This document shows positions 25,039 to 34,514 of a stretch of 34,635 nt of DNA, one piece after another. The position numbers and the translations under genes are program-made. Source of the DNA: Candidatus Atribacteria bacterium ADurb.Bin276 (lineage in GTDB: Bacteria > Atribacterota > Atribacteria > Atribacterales > Atribacteraceae); the NCBI GenBank assembly GCA_002069605.1, contig MWBQ01000071.1:1-34635 (forward strand), given 5' to 3'. The first letter of the stretch is position 1. The number at the start of each line of letters is the position of its first letter. The notes below the pieces were generated by a model. That model had not been told where the DNA came from. It saw only the letters and a list, made by a program, of their open reading frames with translations, and ran no database searches.

Positions 25039-26328
25039 TTGAAAATATTATTAATTGCGCCTGAGTCAATCAGGGCGTCGAAAAAAAAGGCAATCCTAGT
25101 TCCTTTCCCGCAAGCAAGCCTTACCATAATAGCCGGGTTAACCCCTAAAGAGCACTCGGTTACTATCATCGACGAAAGATTACATGAAATAGATTTTAAT
25201 AGCGATTATGATTTGATAGGCATAACAGCCATGACCGCAACCTCAGTTCGTGCTTATCAAATTGCCGATGAGTTTCGAAAAAGAAATAAAAAAGTTGTTT
25301 TAGGAGGTATTCATCCTTCTGCTCTTCCTGATGAAGCTATTCAACATGCCGATTGTGTTGTCATTGGTGAAGCTGAAAATTTATGGAAAATAGTTTTAGA
25401 TGATTTTCAACAAGGTCAATTACAAAGGTTTTACAAAAATGAAGAGCTTCCTTGTTTAACCGACCTTCCACCAGCGCGTTTAGATTTGCTAGGGAAAGGT
25501 TACTTGTTAAAAAATGTTTTTCAAACAACCCGCGGGTGCCCTCATAATTGTGGTTTTTGCTCGGTTTCTACTTTCAATGGAAGGCGTTATCGCCATCGAC
25601 CGGTTGAAAACGTTATTGAAGAAGTAAGCCGCTGTCGGTCGAAGATGATTGGCTTTTTGGACGATAACATTGTTGGGAATCCAAAGTACTCGAAAGAACT
25701 TTTTCGCGCGTTAATTCCATTAAAGAAAAAGTGGGTGAGTCAGGGAACGGTTAAGATGGCTGAAGATGAAGAATTAATTAGCCTTGCCCAAAAATGCGGT
25801 TGTATCTGTCTATTTGTTGGCTTCGAATCGGTTAACGAAATGAATTTAAAAGAGATGCATAAGCAGTTTAATCCCATAGAAAAGTACCAGAAATTAATTG
25901 AAAATTTCCACCGACATCATATTATGGTAGTTGGTTCCTTTGTCTTTGGTTTTGATAACGATGATATATCAGTTTTTGATAATACCCTGAAGTTTATCGA
26001 AGATACCAAAATTGATTTTGCTACCTTTAATATTCTGACCCCCTTACCAGGAACTGAAGTTTATGAAAAATTTAAAGATACCAACCGAATCTTTTCCTAC
26101 AATTGGACTAATTATGATTTTTCTCATGTCGTCTATCAACCAGCTAAAATGACCCCACAAGAACTCCAATTTGAACACAATGAGTTATATCGAAAATTTT
26201 ATACTTTACCAAAAATAATGAAGCGAGCTTTGTGGAATTGGAGATACCTCGGTTACTTTCTCCCGGCCAGTCTCTATTATAACTGGGTGTCAAGAAATCC
26301 GCACCAATTACCCAATTTACATGATTAA
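25039..26328 (+). CDS. B12-binding-type radical SAM protein
   Basis: The N-terminal ~125 residues form a cobalamin-binding-like Rossmann domain (DYDLIGITAMTATSVRA; KVVLGGIHPSALPDEA; VVIGEAE). The radical SAM domain has CPHNCGFC (C167, C171, C174). The C-terminus after FNILTPLPGTEVYEKF is the extension seen in this large family, which includes methyltransferases and cyclases such as BchE and HpnJ. The B12 domain lacks an obvious DxHxxG motif, so any cobalamin may bind base-off without a protein ligand. TTG 25039 follows an ideal AAAGGAGG. It overlaps the HAD gene by eight bases. The reaction is unknown; HAD coupling hints at phosphorylated substrates only weakly. Confidence 0.87.
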   Translation: MKILLIAPESIRASKKKAILVPFPQASLTIIAGLTPKEHSVTIIDERLHEIDFNSDYDLIGITAMTATSVRAYQIADEFRKRNKKVVLGGIHPSALPDEAIQHADCVVIGEAENLWKIVLDDFQQGQLQRFYKNEELPCLTDLPPARLDLLGKGYLLKNVFQTTRGCPHNCGFCSVSTFNGRRYRHRPVENVIEEVSRCRSKMIGFLDDNIVGNPKYSKELFRALIPLKKKWVSQGTVKMAEDEELISLAQKCGCICLFVGFESVNEMNLKEMHKQFNPIEKYQKLIENFHRHHIMVVGSFVFGFDNDDISVFDNTLKFIEDTKIDFATFNILTPLPGTEVYEKFKDTNRIFSYNWTNYDFSHVVYQPAKMTPQELQFEHNELYRKFYTLPKIMKRALWNWRYLGYFLPASLYYNWVSRNPHQLPNLHD

Positions 26329-26950
26329 GGCAGTTTTATTTGATCTTGATGGTACTTTAATTTTTGCCGAAAAGGCCATTATTAAGGGAATCCAAAAATG
26401 TTTTATGATGCATAACCTATGCCAACCCGAAGAAGAAATGATTCGAGGGACAATCGGACTTTCAATGGTTGAAGCTTTTTCGGTTTTACAATTCCCCGAT
26501 CCAGAAAAAGGTGCCAATTTGTATCGGGAGTTTTTTTTGGAACAGCCTGAAGACATAAGTATCAATCCTGAGTCTTTTGAACTCTTAGACATCTTGGTGC
26601 AAAAGAATATTCAGGTTGGAATAGTCACCAACCGAAGGTCAGCAAAAAGACTGATTGATAGACTGCCCTTTCCGGTATCTTTTGATGTTGTTATTGACCT
26701 TTCTTTGGGTATCCAGCCCAAGCCATCGCCAGAAGGCGTTTGGTACGCTTTAGCTCATTTAAAAATATCTCCACAAGAAGCTTTATTTGTTGGTGATACT
26801 CATTATGATATAATCGCCGGAAAATCTGCTGGGGTTGGTGTGGTAGGGTATACCCAGGGAATGCATGGAGAAGACATCCTAAAAGAATTCCGTCCTGATT
26901 GGATGATTGATTCTCTCGATGAAATTCTTATTATTCTTGACAGCGCATGA
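26321..26950 (+). CDS. HAD-superfamily phosphatase (Gph/PGMB-like)
   Basis: This is a haloacid dehalogenase-type hydrolase of subfamily IA. Motif I is FDLDGTL with the nucleophile Asp8 and acid/base Asp10; motif II is GIVTNRR; motif III is the lysine in QPKPSPEG; motif IV is FVGDTHYDI. The cap lies between motifs I and II. The 209-residue length fits phosphoglycolate or pyrophosphatase-like members. Translation is coupled to the radical SAM gene by an eight-base overlap. Substrate unknown. Confidence 0.9.
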   Translation: MIKAVLFDLDGTLIFAEKAIIKGIQKCFMMHNLCQPEEEMIRGTIGLSMVEAFSVLQFPDPEKGANLYREFFLEQPEDISINPESFELLDILVQKNIQVGIVTNRRSAKRLIDRLPFPVSFDVVIDLSLGIQPKPSPEGVWYALAHLKISPQEALFVGDTHYDIIAGKSAGVGVVGYTQGMHGEDILKEFRPDWMIDSLDEILIILDSA

Positions 26951-26999
26951 ATGAAAAGTTCATTCCTGAAGCTAAAAACAAGAAATTTATCTAAATAGG

Positions 27000-27020
27000 A
27001 AATAGATTTTGTTTCTATTT
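27000..27020 (+). terminator. Weak hairpin terminator candidate after the HAD gene
   Basis: AAATAGA (27000-27006) pairs with TCTATTT (27014-27020), ending in Ts but without a long T run. A second hairpin with stem GAATGAA/TTCATTC overlaps the HAD stop codon (26949-26965) and has no T tract. Either could weakly end transcription. Confidence 0.35.
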
Positions 27021-27164
27021 TCATAGAAAAATAAAAAAGAAAGGGTATGATAATTCTACAGATCTCTAAAGGGAAGAGCTTATGGTGGCTCCATTTACCT
27101 GTTGTCACCTGGTAGAGATAGTTTTATTCACAAATGTTTTTTGAGATAAAGGGCTTGACAAGCA

Positions 27165-27173
27165 TGTTATATT
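27165..27173 (+). promoter_or_regulatory. Extended -10 promoter of carAB
   Basis: TG-T-TATATT is a good extended -10 element 22 bases before the carA start. A TTGACA at 27155-27160 is only seven bases from it and cannot act as its -35; TTGAGA at 27141-27146 is at a loose distance. GGAGGG (27178-27183) is the ribosome site. Confidence 0.5.
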
Positions 27174-27195
27174 AGTCGGAGGGTGTTTTAGATAA

Positions 27196-28284
27196 ATGAA
27201 AACGCTATTAGCTCTGGAAGATGGTCGGTGTTTTTGGGGACACTCTTTTGGATCAACCGGAGAAGCGTTTGGTGAAATTGTTTTTAACACCAGCATGACC
27301 GGTTATCAAGAGATATTAACAGATCCTTCTTATTGTGGTCAAATTGTTACCATGACTTACCCTTTAATTGGAAACTACGGTTTAAATTCAGAAGATGGAG
27401 AATCTTCACAACCTCAATTAGAAGCCTTCATTGTAAGAGAAAAAAGTCCTTTGTATAGTAATTGGAGAGCTGAAGAAAGCTTGGACGAGTATTTAATCCG
27501 TTGTCGAATCATTGGGATGGAAAGAGTTGATACTCGAGCAATTACCCGTCACATTCGGGAAAAGGGAGCTTTAAAAGCAGTTATCTCAACCGAAGACCTT
27601 AACCCAGATTCGCTGGTTCAGAAAGCCATTCAAGGACCTCCCTTGGTAGGTGTTGACCTGGCTAAAGAAGTGACTACCGAAGAACCTTATTTTTGGCAAT
27701 CAGAAGGCAATTACACCATAGCGGTAATAGATTTTGGTGTTAAATACAATATATTAAGACAATTAGCTGCTCGAGGTTGCCGAGTGAAGGTTTATCCAGC
27801 CAAAACCACTGCTCATCAACTCATTAAAGACAGTCCTGATGGTGTCCTTCTGTCCAACGGTCCCGGAGATCCAGCCGCTCTTCATTATGCGGTTGAATTA
27901 GTTCAGGAAATTATTGGAAAATTACCAGTTTTTGGAATCTGTTTAGGTCATCAAATCATTGGTCAAGCTTTGGGTGGGAAAACCTACAAGCTTAAGTTCG
28001 GCCATCATGGTGGAAATCATCCGGTAAAAGATCTTTTGAATGAAAAAGTCTATATTACCACTCAAAATCACAGCTTTGTGGTGGATGTCAATACACTTCC
28101 CATGTCAGATCTCAAAATAACCCACATCAACCTCAACGATAATACTTTAGCAGGGATAAAGCATTGTAAATATCCGCTTTTTTCCGTTCAATTTCATCCA
28201 GAAGCGGCACCGGGTTCCCATGATACAACATATCTATTTGATCAGTTTGTCAAAATGATGGAGGAATATTGTGCCAAGAAATAA
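27196..28284 (+). CDS. carA: Carbamoyl-phosphate synthase small subunit
   Basis: This glutamine amidotransferase subunit supplies ammonia to CarB for arginine and pyrimidine synthesis. The N-terminal CPSase small-chain domain begins [12 protein letters not shown], with [11 protein letters not shown]. The class I glutaminase domain has the nucleophile Cys249 in GICLGHQ and His334/Glu336 in FHPEA. The 362-residue length is normal. Start ATG 27196; the ribosome site is rather distant (about 12 bases). The gene overlaps carB by 14 bases. Confidence 0.97.
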   Translation: MKTLLALEDGRCFWGHSFGSTGEAFGEIVFNTSMTGYQEILTDPSYCGQIVTMTYPLIGNYGLNSEDGESSQPQLEAFIVREKSPLYSNWRAEESLDEYLIRCRIIGMERVDTRAITRHIREKGALKAVISTEDLNPDSLVQKAIQGPPLVGVDLAKEVTTEEPYFWQSEGNYTIAVIDFGVKYNILRQLAARGCRVKVYPAKTTAHQLIKDSPDGVLLSNGPGDPAALHYAVELVQEIIGKLPVFGICLGHQIIGQALGGKTYKLKFGHHGGNHPVKDLLNEKVYITTQNHSFVVDVNTLPMSDLKITHINLNDNTLAGIKHCKYPLFSVQFHPEAAPGSHDTTYLFDQFVKMMEEYCAKK

Positions 28285-31200
28285 TGATATTCATCGAATC
28301 TGCATCGTTGGTTCTGGTCCAATCACAATAGGTCAAGCATGTGAGTTCGACTATTCTGGTACCCAAGGTTGTAAAGCTCTCAAGAGTGAAGGATATGAAA
28401 TAATCTTGATTAACAGTAATCCGGCAACAATTATGACCGATCCGGAAATGGCTGATCGAACCTACATTGAACCGCTCATCCCTGAGGTAATAGAGAAAAT
28501 CATTGCCCGGGAAAAACCCGATGCTTTTTTACCTATCTTAGGTGGGCAAACCGCTTTGAACCTCACTGTTCAACTGGAAAACCAAGGAATTTTTAAAAAA
28601 TATGGTATAAAAGTACTGGGAGCTTCACCGGAAGCCATTAGTAAAGCGGAAGATAGAGAATTATTTAAAGAAGCCATGTTACGAGTTGGGATAGATGTAC
28701 CTCAAAGTGACCGAGCTTATTCTCTTGATGAAGCCAAAGAAGTTGCCAATAGAATTGGATTTCCTTTAGTTATTCGACCAAGTTTTACCCTTGGCGGAAC
28801 TGGAGGATCGATCGCTTATAATATTGAAGAATTCGAAAATCTCGCACAACAAGCCTTAGAAAGTAGCATCATTCGAGAAATATTAATTGAGGAATCAGTG
28901 ATTGGTTGGAAAGAAATTGAACTGGAAGTAATGCGTGATTCCAAAGATAATGTTGTGGTTATTTGTTCAATTGAAAACTTTGATCCCATGGGAATTCACA
29001 CTGGAGACAGTATTACCATTGCACCCGCCCAAACACTCACCGATAAAGAATACCAACATCTACGTGATTTATCCATCCGGGCCATTCGAGAAATTGGAGT
29101 GGCGAGCGGAGGATGTAATATACAATTTGCTCTGAATCCTACCAATGGAAAAACGGTTATCATCGAAATGAATCCCCGAGTTTCGAGAAGCTCAGCGTTA
29201 GCTTCCAAAGCAACGGGATTTCCAATAGCCAAAATAGCAGCTAAATTGGCAGTTGGGTATTCTTTGGATGAAATACCCAATGATATTACCCGTAAAACTC
29301 CAGCCTGTTTCGAACCAGCTATAGATTATTGTGTAGTAAAAATACCCAGATTTACCTTTGAAAAATTTCCCGACACTGAACCGGTATTGGGAATATCCAT
29401 GAAAAGCGTTGGAGAAACCATGGCGATTGGAAGAAATTTCAAGGAAGCCCTCCAAAAAGGTCTTCGATCGCTAGAAATTGGGAAATGCGGATTGGAAGAC
29501 CTTAAAAACTGGAATACCCTTACCATTGAAAAAAAACACTTTCTCCTTCGAGAAAAACTCCAAAAGCCCAATCCCGATCGGTTATTCTTTTTGAAAATGG
29601 CACTCAAGGAAGGTGTTTCTCTGGAAGAGATTTATGCTCTAAGCTCTATTGACCCTTGGTTTATAAGACAGATAGATGAAATTATCGAGATGGAAAAAAG
29701 TTTGGTAGACTTAAGCTCTTGGGAAAACATCGATCCCGAACACTTAAGAAGAGCAAAAGAGTTTGGGTTTTCTGACCGTCAACTAGCTACTCTTTGGAAA
29801 GAATCCGAGTGGGTCTTAAGGAATTTTCGGTTAAAAAATAATATCAAAGCGGTTTATAAGCAGGTTGATACCTGTGCAGCAGAATTTGAAGCTGAAACCC
29901 CTTATTATTACTCAACTTATGAAGAAGAATGTGAAGCTAATCCGAGTTCCCGAAAAAAAGTAATAATTCTGGGGGCTGGACCAAATCGTATCGGTCAGGG
30001 TATTGAGTTTGACTATTGTTGCGTTCATGCAACCTGGGGCTTGCGGGATCTTGGCTATGAAACCATAATGGTTAACAGTAATCCAGAAACCGTTAGTACG
30101 GATTATGATACGAGCGATAAGTTATACTTTGAGCCAGTTTTCTTGGAAGATGTATTAAATATTATAGTTAAGGAAAAACCAATTGGGGTGATTGTTCAGC
30201 TAGGTGGGCAAACTCCTTTGAATTTAGCAAGAGATTTAGAAAAAGCTGGAGTTCCAATATTGGGGACATCACCTGAAAGCATAGATATCGCCGAAGACCG
30301 GGATCGTTTTAAAATTTTGGTAGACCGGTTAGGCTTAATACAGCCCAAAAATGGAGTATCAGTATCTTTTGAGGGTGCTCGGGAAGTTGCCGTCCAAATT
30401 GGATATCCGGTTGTGGTGCGTCCATCATATGTTTTAGGTGGACGAGCTATGAAGATAGTTTATAGTGAAAGCGAGCTTTTTGAGTTTATGAATCAAGCCG
30501 TAGAGATTTCACCAGGTCATCCAGTTTTAATCGATAAATTTTTAGAAGATGCCATTGAAGTGGATGTAGATGCCATCAGTGATGGAGAGACGACTATTGT
30601 TGCCGGTATTATGGAACATATTGAAGAAGCAGGAGTACATTCGGGAGATAGTGCTTGTGTGATCCCTCCCTTTTCTCTCAGTGATGAAATTGTTGATCAA
30701 ATTAAGCTATTTACTCAAGCTTTGGCTCGGGAACTGAATGTTATTGGACTTATGAATGTACAATATGCAGTTAAAGAAGATACGGTTTATGTATTAGAGG
30801 TTAACCCACGGGCTTCGAGAACAATACCTTTTGTTAGCAAAGCCACAGGAGTTCCTTTAGCTCGATTAGCATCCCAGGTTATGGTTGGTCGGAAATTATC
30901 GGAAATTGGCCTGAATCGCGAAGTTGAAATCCGACATTTTGCGGTTAAAGAAGCAGTGTTCCCTTTTAATCGATTTCCTGGTGTTGACCCAATATTAGGT
31001 CCTGAGATGCGTTCAACGGGTGAAGTGATGGGTATTGATGCTGATTTTGGAATGGCTTTCGCCAAGTCACAAATTGGAACTCAATCCCAACTTCCTCAAG
31101 CGGGGAGGGTGTTTATTAGTGTTAAAAATCAAGATAAAAGAGGAGTTATTTTTGTAGCCAAGAAACTGGTTGACCTTGGATTCCAAATTGTTGCCACCAA

Positions 31201-31519
31201 AGGAACTGCTAAAGTATTAATGAATAATGGTATTACAGTTGAAATTGTGAATAAGGTTGGAGAAGGCCGCCCCAATGTTGTGGATTTTATAAAAAACCAA
31301 AAAATTGACTTGATCATCAATACCCCCTCGGGAGGACGAACCCAGGTGGAGAGTAGCTTTATTCGAAAGGAAGCTGTAATAAAAAGCATCAACTATGTTA
31401 CCACGCTTTCCGGAGCCGAAGCTACAGTCTATGCTATTGAGCGGCTTAAAAAATTTCCCATTCAGGTTCGTTCTATTCAAGAATATCATCAAGAAATTTT
31501 AAGAACCCTACCAGTATAG
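28271..31519 (+). CDS. carB: Carbamoyl-phosphate synthase large subunit
   Basis: CarB makes carbamoyl phosphate from bicarbonate, ammonia and two ATP. The N-terminal ATP-grasp half ([17 protein letters not shown]) is mirrored by the second half ([16 protein letters not shown]); both carry NPRxSR motifs ([30 protein letters not shown]). The last ~140 residues form the MGS-like allosteric domain with the N-terminal strand [15 protein letters not shown] and [10 protein letters not shown]. The 1082 residues match the usual length. It begins with GTG 28271 inside carA, preceded by GGAGGAA. No terminator is obvious in the gap after it. Confidence 0.98.
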   Translation: MPRNNDIHRICIVGSGPITIGQACEFDYSGTQGCKALKSEGYEIILINSNPATIMTDPEMADRTYIEPLIPEVIEKIIAREKPDAFLPILGGQTALNLTVQLENQGIFKKYGIKVLGASPEAISKAEDRELFKEAMLRVGIDVPQSDRAYSLDEAKEVANRIGFPLVIRPSFTLGGTGGSIAYNIEEFENLAQQALESSIIREILIEESVIGWKEIELEVMRDSKDNVVVICSIENFDPMGIHTGDSITIAPAQTLTDKEYQHLRDLSIRAIREIGVASGGCNIQFALNPTNGKTVIIEMNPRVSRSSALASKATGFPIAKIAAKLAVGYSLDEIPNDITRKTPACFEPAIDYCVVKIPRFTFEKFPDTEPVLGISMKSVGETMAIGRNFKEALQKGLRSLEIGKCGLEDLKNWNTLTIEKKHFLLREKLQKPNPDRLFFLKMALKEGVSLEEIYALSSIDPWFIRQIDEIIEMEKSLVDLSSWENIDPEHLRRAKEFGFSDRQLATLWKESEWVLRNFRLKNNIKAVYKQVDTCAAEFEAETPYYYSTYEEECEANPSSRKKVIILGAGPNRIGQGIEFDYCCVHATWGLRDLGYETIMVNSNPETVSTDYDTSDKLYFEPVFLEDVLNIIVKEKPIGVIVQLGGQTPLNLARDLEKAGVPILGTSPESIDIAEDRDRFKILVDRLGLIQPKNGVSVSFEGAREVAVQIGYPVVVRPSYVLGGRAMKIVYSESELFEFMNQAVEISPGHPVLIDKFLEDAIEVDVDAISDGETTIVAGIMEHIEEAGVHSGDSACVIPPFSLSDEIVDQIKLFTQALARELNVIGLMNVQYAVKEDTVYVLEVNPRASRTIPFVSKATGVPLARLASQVMVGRKLSEIGLNREVEIRHFAVKEAVFPFNRFPGVDPILGPEMRSTGEVMGIDADFGMAFAKSQIGTQSQLPQAGRVFISVKNQDKRGVIFVAKKLVDLGFQIVATKGTAKVLMNNGITVEIVNKVGEGRPNVVDFIKNQKIDLIINTPSGGRTQVESSFIRKEAVIKSINYVTTLSGAEATVYAIERLKKFPIQVRSIQEYHQEILRTLPV

Positions 31520-31669
31520 ATTGGCAAATTAAATTAAAAAGAATCCTTTTTTACAATGACTTCAATCGATTCATAATCGATAGGGAGGTATTTTTGCTGA
31601 AGGTAGGAAATTATAAAAATTTTCCTCTGATTATGGTAAACTGATTTTATCAATTTGAGGAGGTGTGGT

Positions 31670-32368
31670 GTGAAAACCTTTGGTATCATTGGGTGTCTTC
31701 TCCTAGTAATTGGTTGCTTTTCTCTCTCCGTTTCAGCCCTTTCGATTAGAGGGGATGTTTTATGGAATGACCAGCCTTTATCTTTTTTGCTCATTACTGA
31801 AAATTCCCGTTATGTATTAAAGATACAAAATCAGCACCAACAGCTTATGAGGGTTTTGGCTGACATGGAAGCTGAAGAATTACTTATTATTGATGATATG
31901 ATGAAGGAATACGCTTCGGTTCATTCGAAACAATTAATCTCTATTGTATCTTTGTTGGCTTTGGGAAAAGTCATTGGTGTAGAGGAAAGCTGGTTACAAG
32001 GTGAACAGGTTAATTTTTTTCAAACTGGTGAGAAAAAATTATACGACCCCTTTGGTGAATGTCTTCAACTTCGGGTGAATGATACCATCACTGGAATGTT
32101 TTGGTCCTTCCAACTGGATAATTTATTTCTACCCATAATAACCCCCATGCTTCAGAAGCTCACTCATGATGGTATCCGCTTCCCTTTTTGGGAGTCAACT
32201 GTCAAAATGAAAGGTTTTATTGTAGCTAACCAAAAGGACCAAAAAACCATTTATCGCTTAATTGAGATTGGGGAAGTTCCCCTTGAATGGCAAAAGGAAA
32301 TTCAACATAGTGACTATGAGCAAAAAGAATGGGTGGATTTTCTATCTCCATTTAAAGGAGAGAATTAA
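31670..32368 (+). CDS. Secreted protein of unknown function
   Basis: I do not recognise this family. GTG 31670 is the likely start because GAGGAGG lies directly upstream and the product then begins MKTFGIIG, a signal sequence. Cleavage may follow VSA (about residue 24); alternatively VIGC (C16) could serve as a lipobox. The mature part of about 210 residues is rich in acidic and hydrophobic stretches (MEAEELLIIDDMMKEYAS) and lacks obvious catalytic motifs. The overall look, a small beta-rich envelope protein that reports on MKGFIVAN-type strands, resembles DUF4412-like or LolA-like proteins, but this is a loose impression. It precedes the 2-oxoacid oxidoreductase gene by 37 bases. Confidence 0.75.
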   Translation: MKTFGIIGCLLLVIGCFSLSVSALSIRGDVLWNDQPLSFLLITENSRYVLKIQNQHQQLMRVLADMEAEELLIIDDMMKEYASVHSKQLISIVSLLALGKVIGVEESWLQGEQVNFFQTGEKKLYDPFGECLQLRVNDTITGMFWSFQLDNLFLPIITPMLQKLTHDGIRFPFWESTVKMKGFIVANQKDQKTIYRLIEIGEVPLEWQKEIQHSDYEQKEWVDFLSPFKGEN

Positions 32369-32405
32369 GCGAATTCTCTAACTGCTGAAAGGGAGGAGGG
32401 ATGAC

Positions 32406-33722
32406 ATGCCAGATATAATCATTACCATAGGAGGCGAAGCAGGGCAGGGTGTTCAAACCATAGGTGAGGTATTATCGCGTATTCTCATCCGAAGTGGTTT
32501 TTATGTTTTTTCTATTCAAGACTATCATTCCCGCATTCGTGGTGGGCACAATTCGGTTCAAATTCGCTTCTCTGATCAACCGATACAAGCCATTGGTACC
32601 GATTTAGACCTTTTAGTATGTCTCAACTCTGAAACTCAGGAAATACACCAACCAGCACTAAAATCGGATGGGATAATGATAGGGATGATTAAAAAATCAC
32701 CTTCAACTTCTTCAGCGATCTCAATTAATTTTAACGAAATGGCAGAAGAATTAGGAAATCGGATATTTGCCAATATTATTGCAGTAGGTGCTTTAATTGA
32801 AATTTTGGGGATCGATGATAAAATTGCCGAATTGTATTTGGAGGAAATTTTCCAAAAAAAAGGTAATGATGTCGTTCGGCTCAATAAAGAAGCACTTGCT
32901 TTAGGACAAAAGGAAATCAAGAGACAACAAATCCCTCGGCAATTTTTAGATAAAAAAAATGGAAATCCGAACCAGGGAAATCTTTTATTAATAGGAGGAA
33001 ATGAAGCTTTAGGTCTGGGTGCGATCCTGGCAGGATGTACTTTTTATAGCGCCTATCCCATGACACCATCAACCGGAGTCATGAATTTCATATCATCCCG
33101 CTCTAAAAAATACGGTATTATTGTCGAACAGGCTGAAGATGAAATTGCAGCAATTAATATGGCCATTGGAGCATCCTATGCTGGTGCTAAGGCGATGACA
33201 GCCACTTCAGGAGGAGGTTTTTGTTTAATGGCAGAAGGTTTAGGATTGGCGGCTATGACCGAAACTCCAATAGTTGTTTTAGATGGTATGCGCCCCGGTC
33301 CTTCAACCGGTTTACCAACCCGAACCTCCCAGGGTGATCTTGAATTTGTCCTCTCAGCTTCCCATGATGAATTTCCTCGATTTGTATTTGCTCCTCGAGA
33401 TCCCCAAGATGCTATCGATACAATGATTCGTGCTTTTAATCTATCCGACCGTTTTCAAGTTCCGGTAATAATTCTTTCCGATCAATACCTAGCCGATAGT
33501 AGTTGGACATTTTCTCAAATGAAAATGAATGAGCAACCCCAGAAAATACAAACTGTTATTGGTGACCACTCTTACCAGCGGTATGCTCTTACCGATTCTG
33601 GAATCTCTCCACGCGCTCTTCCCGGGATGAGTGAGGCTTTAGTAGTTGCCGATAGCGATGAACACGACGAGATTGGCCATTTGACTGAAGATTTAAACCA
33701 AATCCTGGCTCGCCACCGCTAA
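32406..33722 (+). CDS. 2-Oxoacid:acceptor oxidoreductase, gamma-alpha fusion, 3'-truncated
   Basis: This fusion protein belongs to the KorA/PorA group that oxidises 2-oxoacids to acyl-CoA with ferredoxin. Residues 1-185 are the gamma domain (GGEAGQGVQTIGEVLS; DYHSRIRGGHNSV). The alpha domain follows (GGNEALGLGAILAGC; AYPMTPSTGVMNF; EQAEDEIAAINMAIGASYAGA; SGGGFCLMAEG; PGPSTGLPTRTSQGDL). It should continue for well over 100 residues after DEHDEIGHLTED, but ends with nine unrelated residues at a stop. The missing part would hold the rest of domain II, and the beta subunit gene is not downstream. The ribosome site GGGAGGAGGG is ideal. Truncation is caused by the junction near 33,695. Confidence 0.88.
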   Translation: MPDIIITIGGEAGQGVQTIGEVLSRILIRSGFYVFSIQDYHSRIRGGHNSVQIRFSDQPIQAIGTDLDLLVCLNSETQEIHQPALKSDGIMIGMIKKSPSTSSAISINFNEMAEELGNRIFANIIAVGALIEILGIDDKIAELYLEEIFQKKGNDVVRLNKEALALGQKEIKRQQIPRQFLDKKNGNPNQGNLLLIGGNEALGLGAILAGCTFYSAYPMTPSTGVMNFISSRSKKYGIIVEQAEDEIAAINMAIGASYAGAKAMTATSGGGFCLMAEGLGLAAMTETPIVVLDGMRPGPSTGLPTRTSQGDLEFVLSASHDEFPRFVFAPRDPQDAIDTMIRAFNLSDRFQVPVIILSDQYLADSSWTFSQMKMNEQPQKIQTVIGDHSYQRYALTDSGISPRALPGMSEALVVADSDEHDEIGHLTEDLNQILARHR

Positions 33723-33969
33723 TCATCAGTGCCAAATTATTTTCTTCTATCATCATTTGTAAATCTTTAATATAGTAATCAGATTCTGTTTCAATTTTCA
33801 TTTTTGTAATTGTATCACAAAATGGACACGGGTGTAGTCCATTTTCTTCTAAATATCCATGAGCACGATTACAGTATTTAAACCTGGTTAATAACATTTT
33901 CTTTCCGCAATCATCACCCTCCGCTTGCCATGTAAAATTCATACATTCAATTAATTTTATACTTTTCAT
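33589..33969 (-). CDS. Radical SAM protein (QueE-like), C-terminally truncated
   Basis: The first ~88 residues look like the N-terminus of a QueE-like radical SAM enzyme: MNFTWQAEGDD, MLLTRFKYC, then CPFCDT and the SAM motif MISGGEP. The cluster cysteines are C33, C48 and C51 (CX14CX2C, widely spaced). After GGEP, from about 33,703 down to 33,589, the frame is merely the antisense of the oxidoreductase gene and is not native. ATG 33969 follows AAAGGATT on the minus strand. Similar genes are found on phages and plasmids. The rest of the gene is lost, so it is probably non-functional or an assembly artefact. Confidence 0.7.
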   Translation of the reverse strand: MKSIKLIECMNFTWQAEGDDCGKKMLLTRFKYCNRAHGYLEENGLHPCPFCDTITKMKIETESDYYIKDLQMMIEENNLALMISGGEPGFGLNLQSNGQSRRVHRYRQLLKPHSSREERVERFQNR

Positions 33970-34012
33970 TTTATAATATGAATCCTTTCTATTTTATTGT
34001 TTGTTCTATTAA

Positions 34013-34368
34013 AAAGTTAAAATTTCCTGTTTTTTAGTTAATAGAGGTTCTAATAATAAATTATATCTGTCTGTCCAACTAAAATCTAACATTGTTTTTA
34101 CATCAATGAGAGATGTAATTTTATTCATACAGATAATGGAAAAAATTATCCTATTGATTATTCCCTGGATAAAATCGAGCAACAGATTGATGCGAAATCA
34201 TTCTTCAGGATTAACAGGAATTTCATTATTAATTATTCCGCAATCCAGGATATTATTGCCTATTCATCGAACCGATTAAAAATTGTATTAAAAGACTGGA
34301 CTGAAAAAGAAGATATAATTGTAAGCAGAGAACGTGTTTCGGATTTTAAAGAATGGATGGACAGGTGA
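34013..34368 (+). pseudogene. LytTR DNA-binding domain fragment with frameshift
   Basis: This is the C-terminal DNA-binding domain of a LytTR-type response regulator, with no receiver domain and no start codon. From 34090 to the TGA at 34366-34368 one frame reads FIHTDNGKNYPIDYSLDKI, then AKSFFRINRNFIINYSAI and SRERVSDFKEWMDR, the classic LytTR end. Upstream of a five-T run (34095-34099) the domain continues in another frame from 34013 (ISCFLVNRGSNNKLYLSV, KSNIVF). Adding one T at the run joins both into one domain. The break may be a sequencing error or a true mutation. The style resembles Bacteroidota regulators more than its neighbours; that is inference. Confidence 0.75.
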
Positions 34369-34380
34369 TTCCTTCCCTTC

Positions 34381-34449
34381 GCTTGAATACACATTGCCAA
34401 GCCACACAAGCCAAACGCAAAACCAAAGCTTGGCAAAGAGTATTCAAGC
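34381..34449. repeat. Strong two-tier hairpin palindrome
   Basis: GCTTGAATAC (34381-34390) pairs with GTATTCAAGC (34440-34449), and inside it TTGCCAAGC (34394-34402) pairs with GCTTGGCAA (34428-34436). The 3-base symmetric internal loop still allows one C-G pair. The 25-base loop is C/A-rich. No T-run follows, so this is not a plain terminator; it looks like a structured DNA element. Confidence 0.65.
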
Positions 34450-34514
34450 CCATCCGCCCGATTAGATTCGACCATTGATAAAAAAAGAATTAAATTTAGA
34501 GACTGATAATAAGG

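Noticed and set aside
24906-25169. Minus-strand ORF across the radical SAM leader and start
   Set aside because: Antisense of a clear gene start, no ribosome site, composition not protein-like.
27062-27119. Possible tRNA-like fold upstream of carA
   Set aside because: Only 58 bases, no T-loop or anticodon arm, so not a tRNA.
27155-27173. TTGACA plus TATATT as a standard promoter before carA
   Set aside because: The spacing is seven bases, far too short; I kept only the extended -10 interpretation.
28996-29280. Several long minus-strand frames inside carB and other genes
   Set aside because: They are antisense shadows of well-supported genes and lack ribosome sites.
34061-34085. A sequence resembling the TTTAGcTGGACA operator on the minus strand near the LytTR fragment
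   Set aside because: Only half of the palindrome is present and the bases belong to the LytTR reading frame; treated as coincidence.
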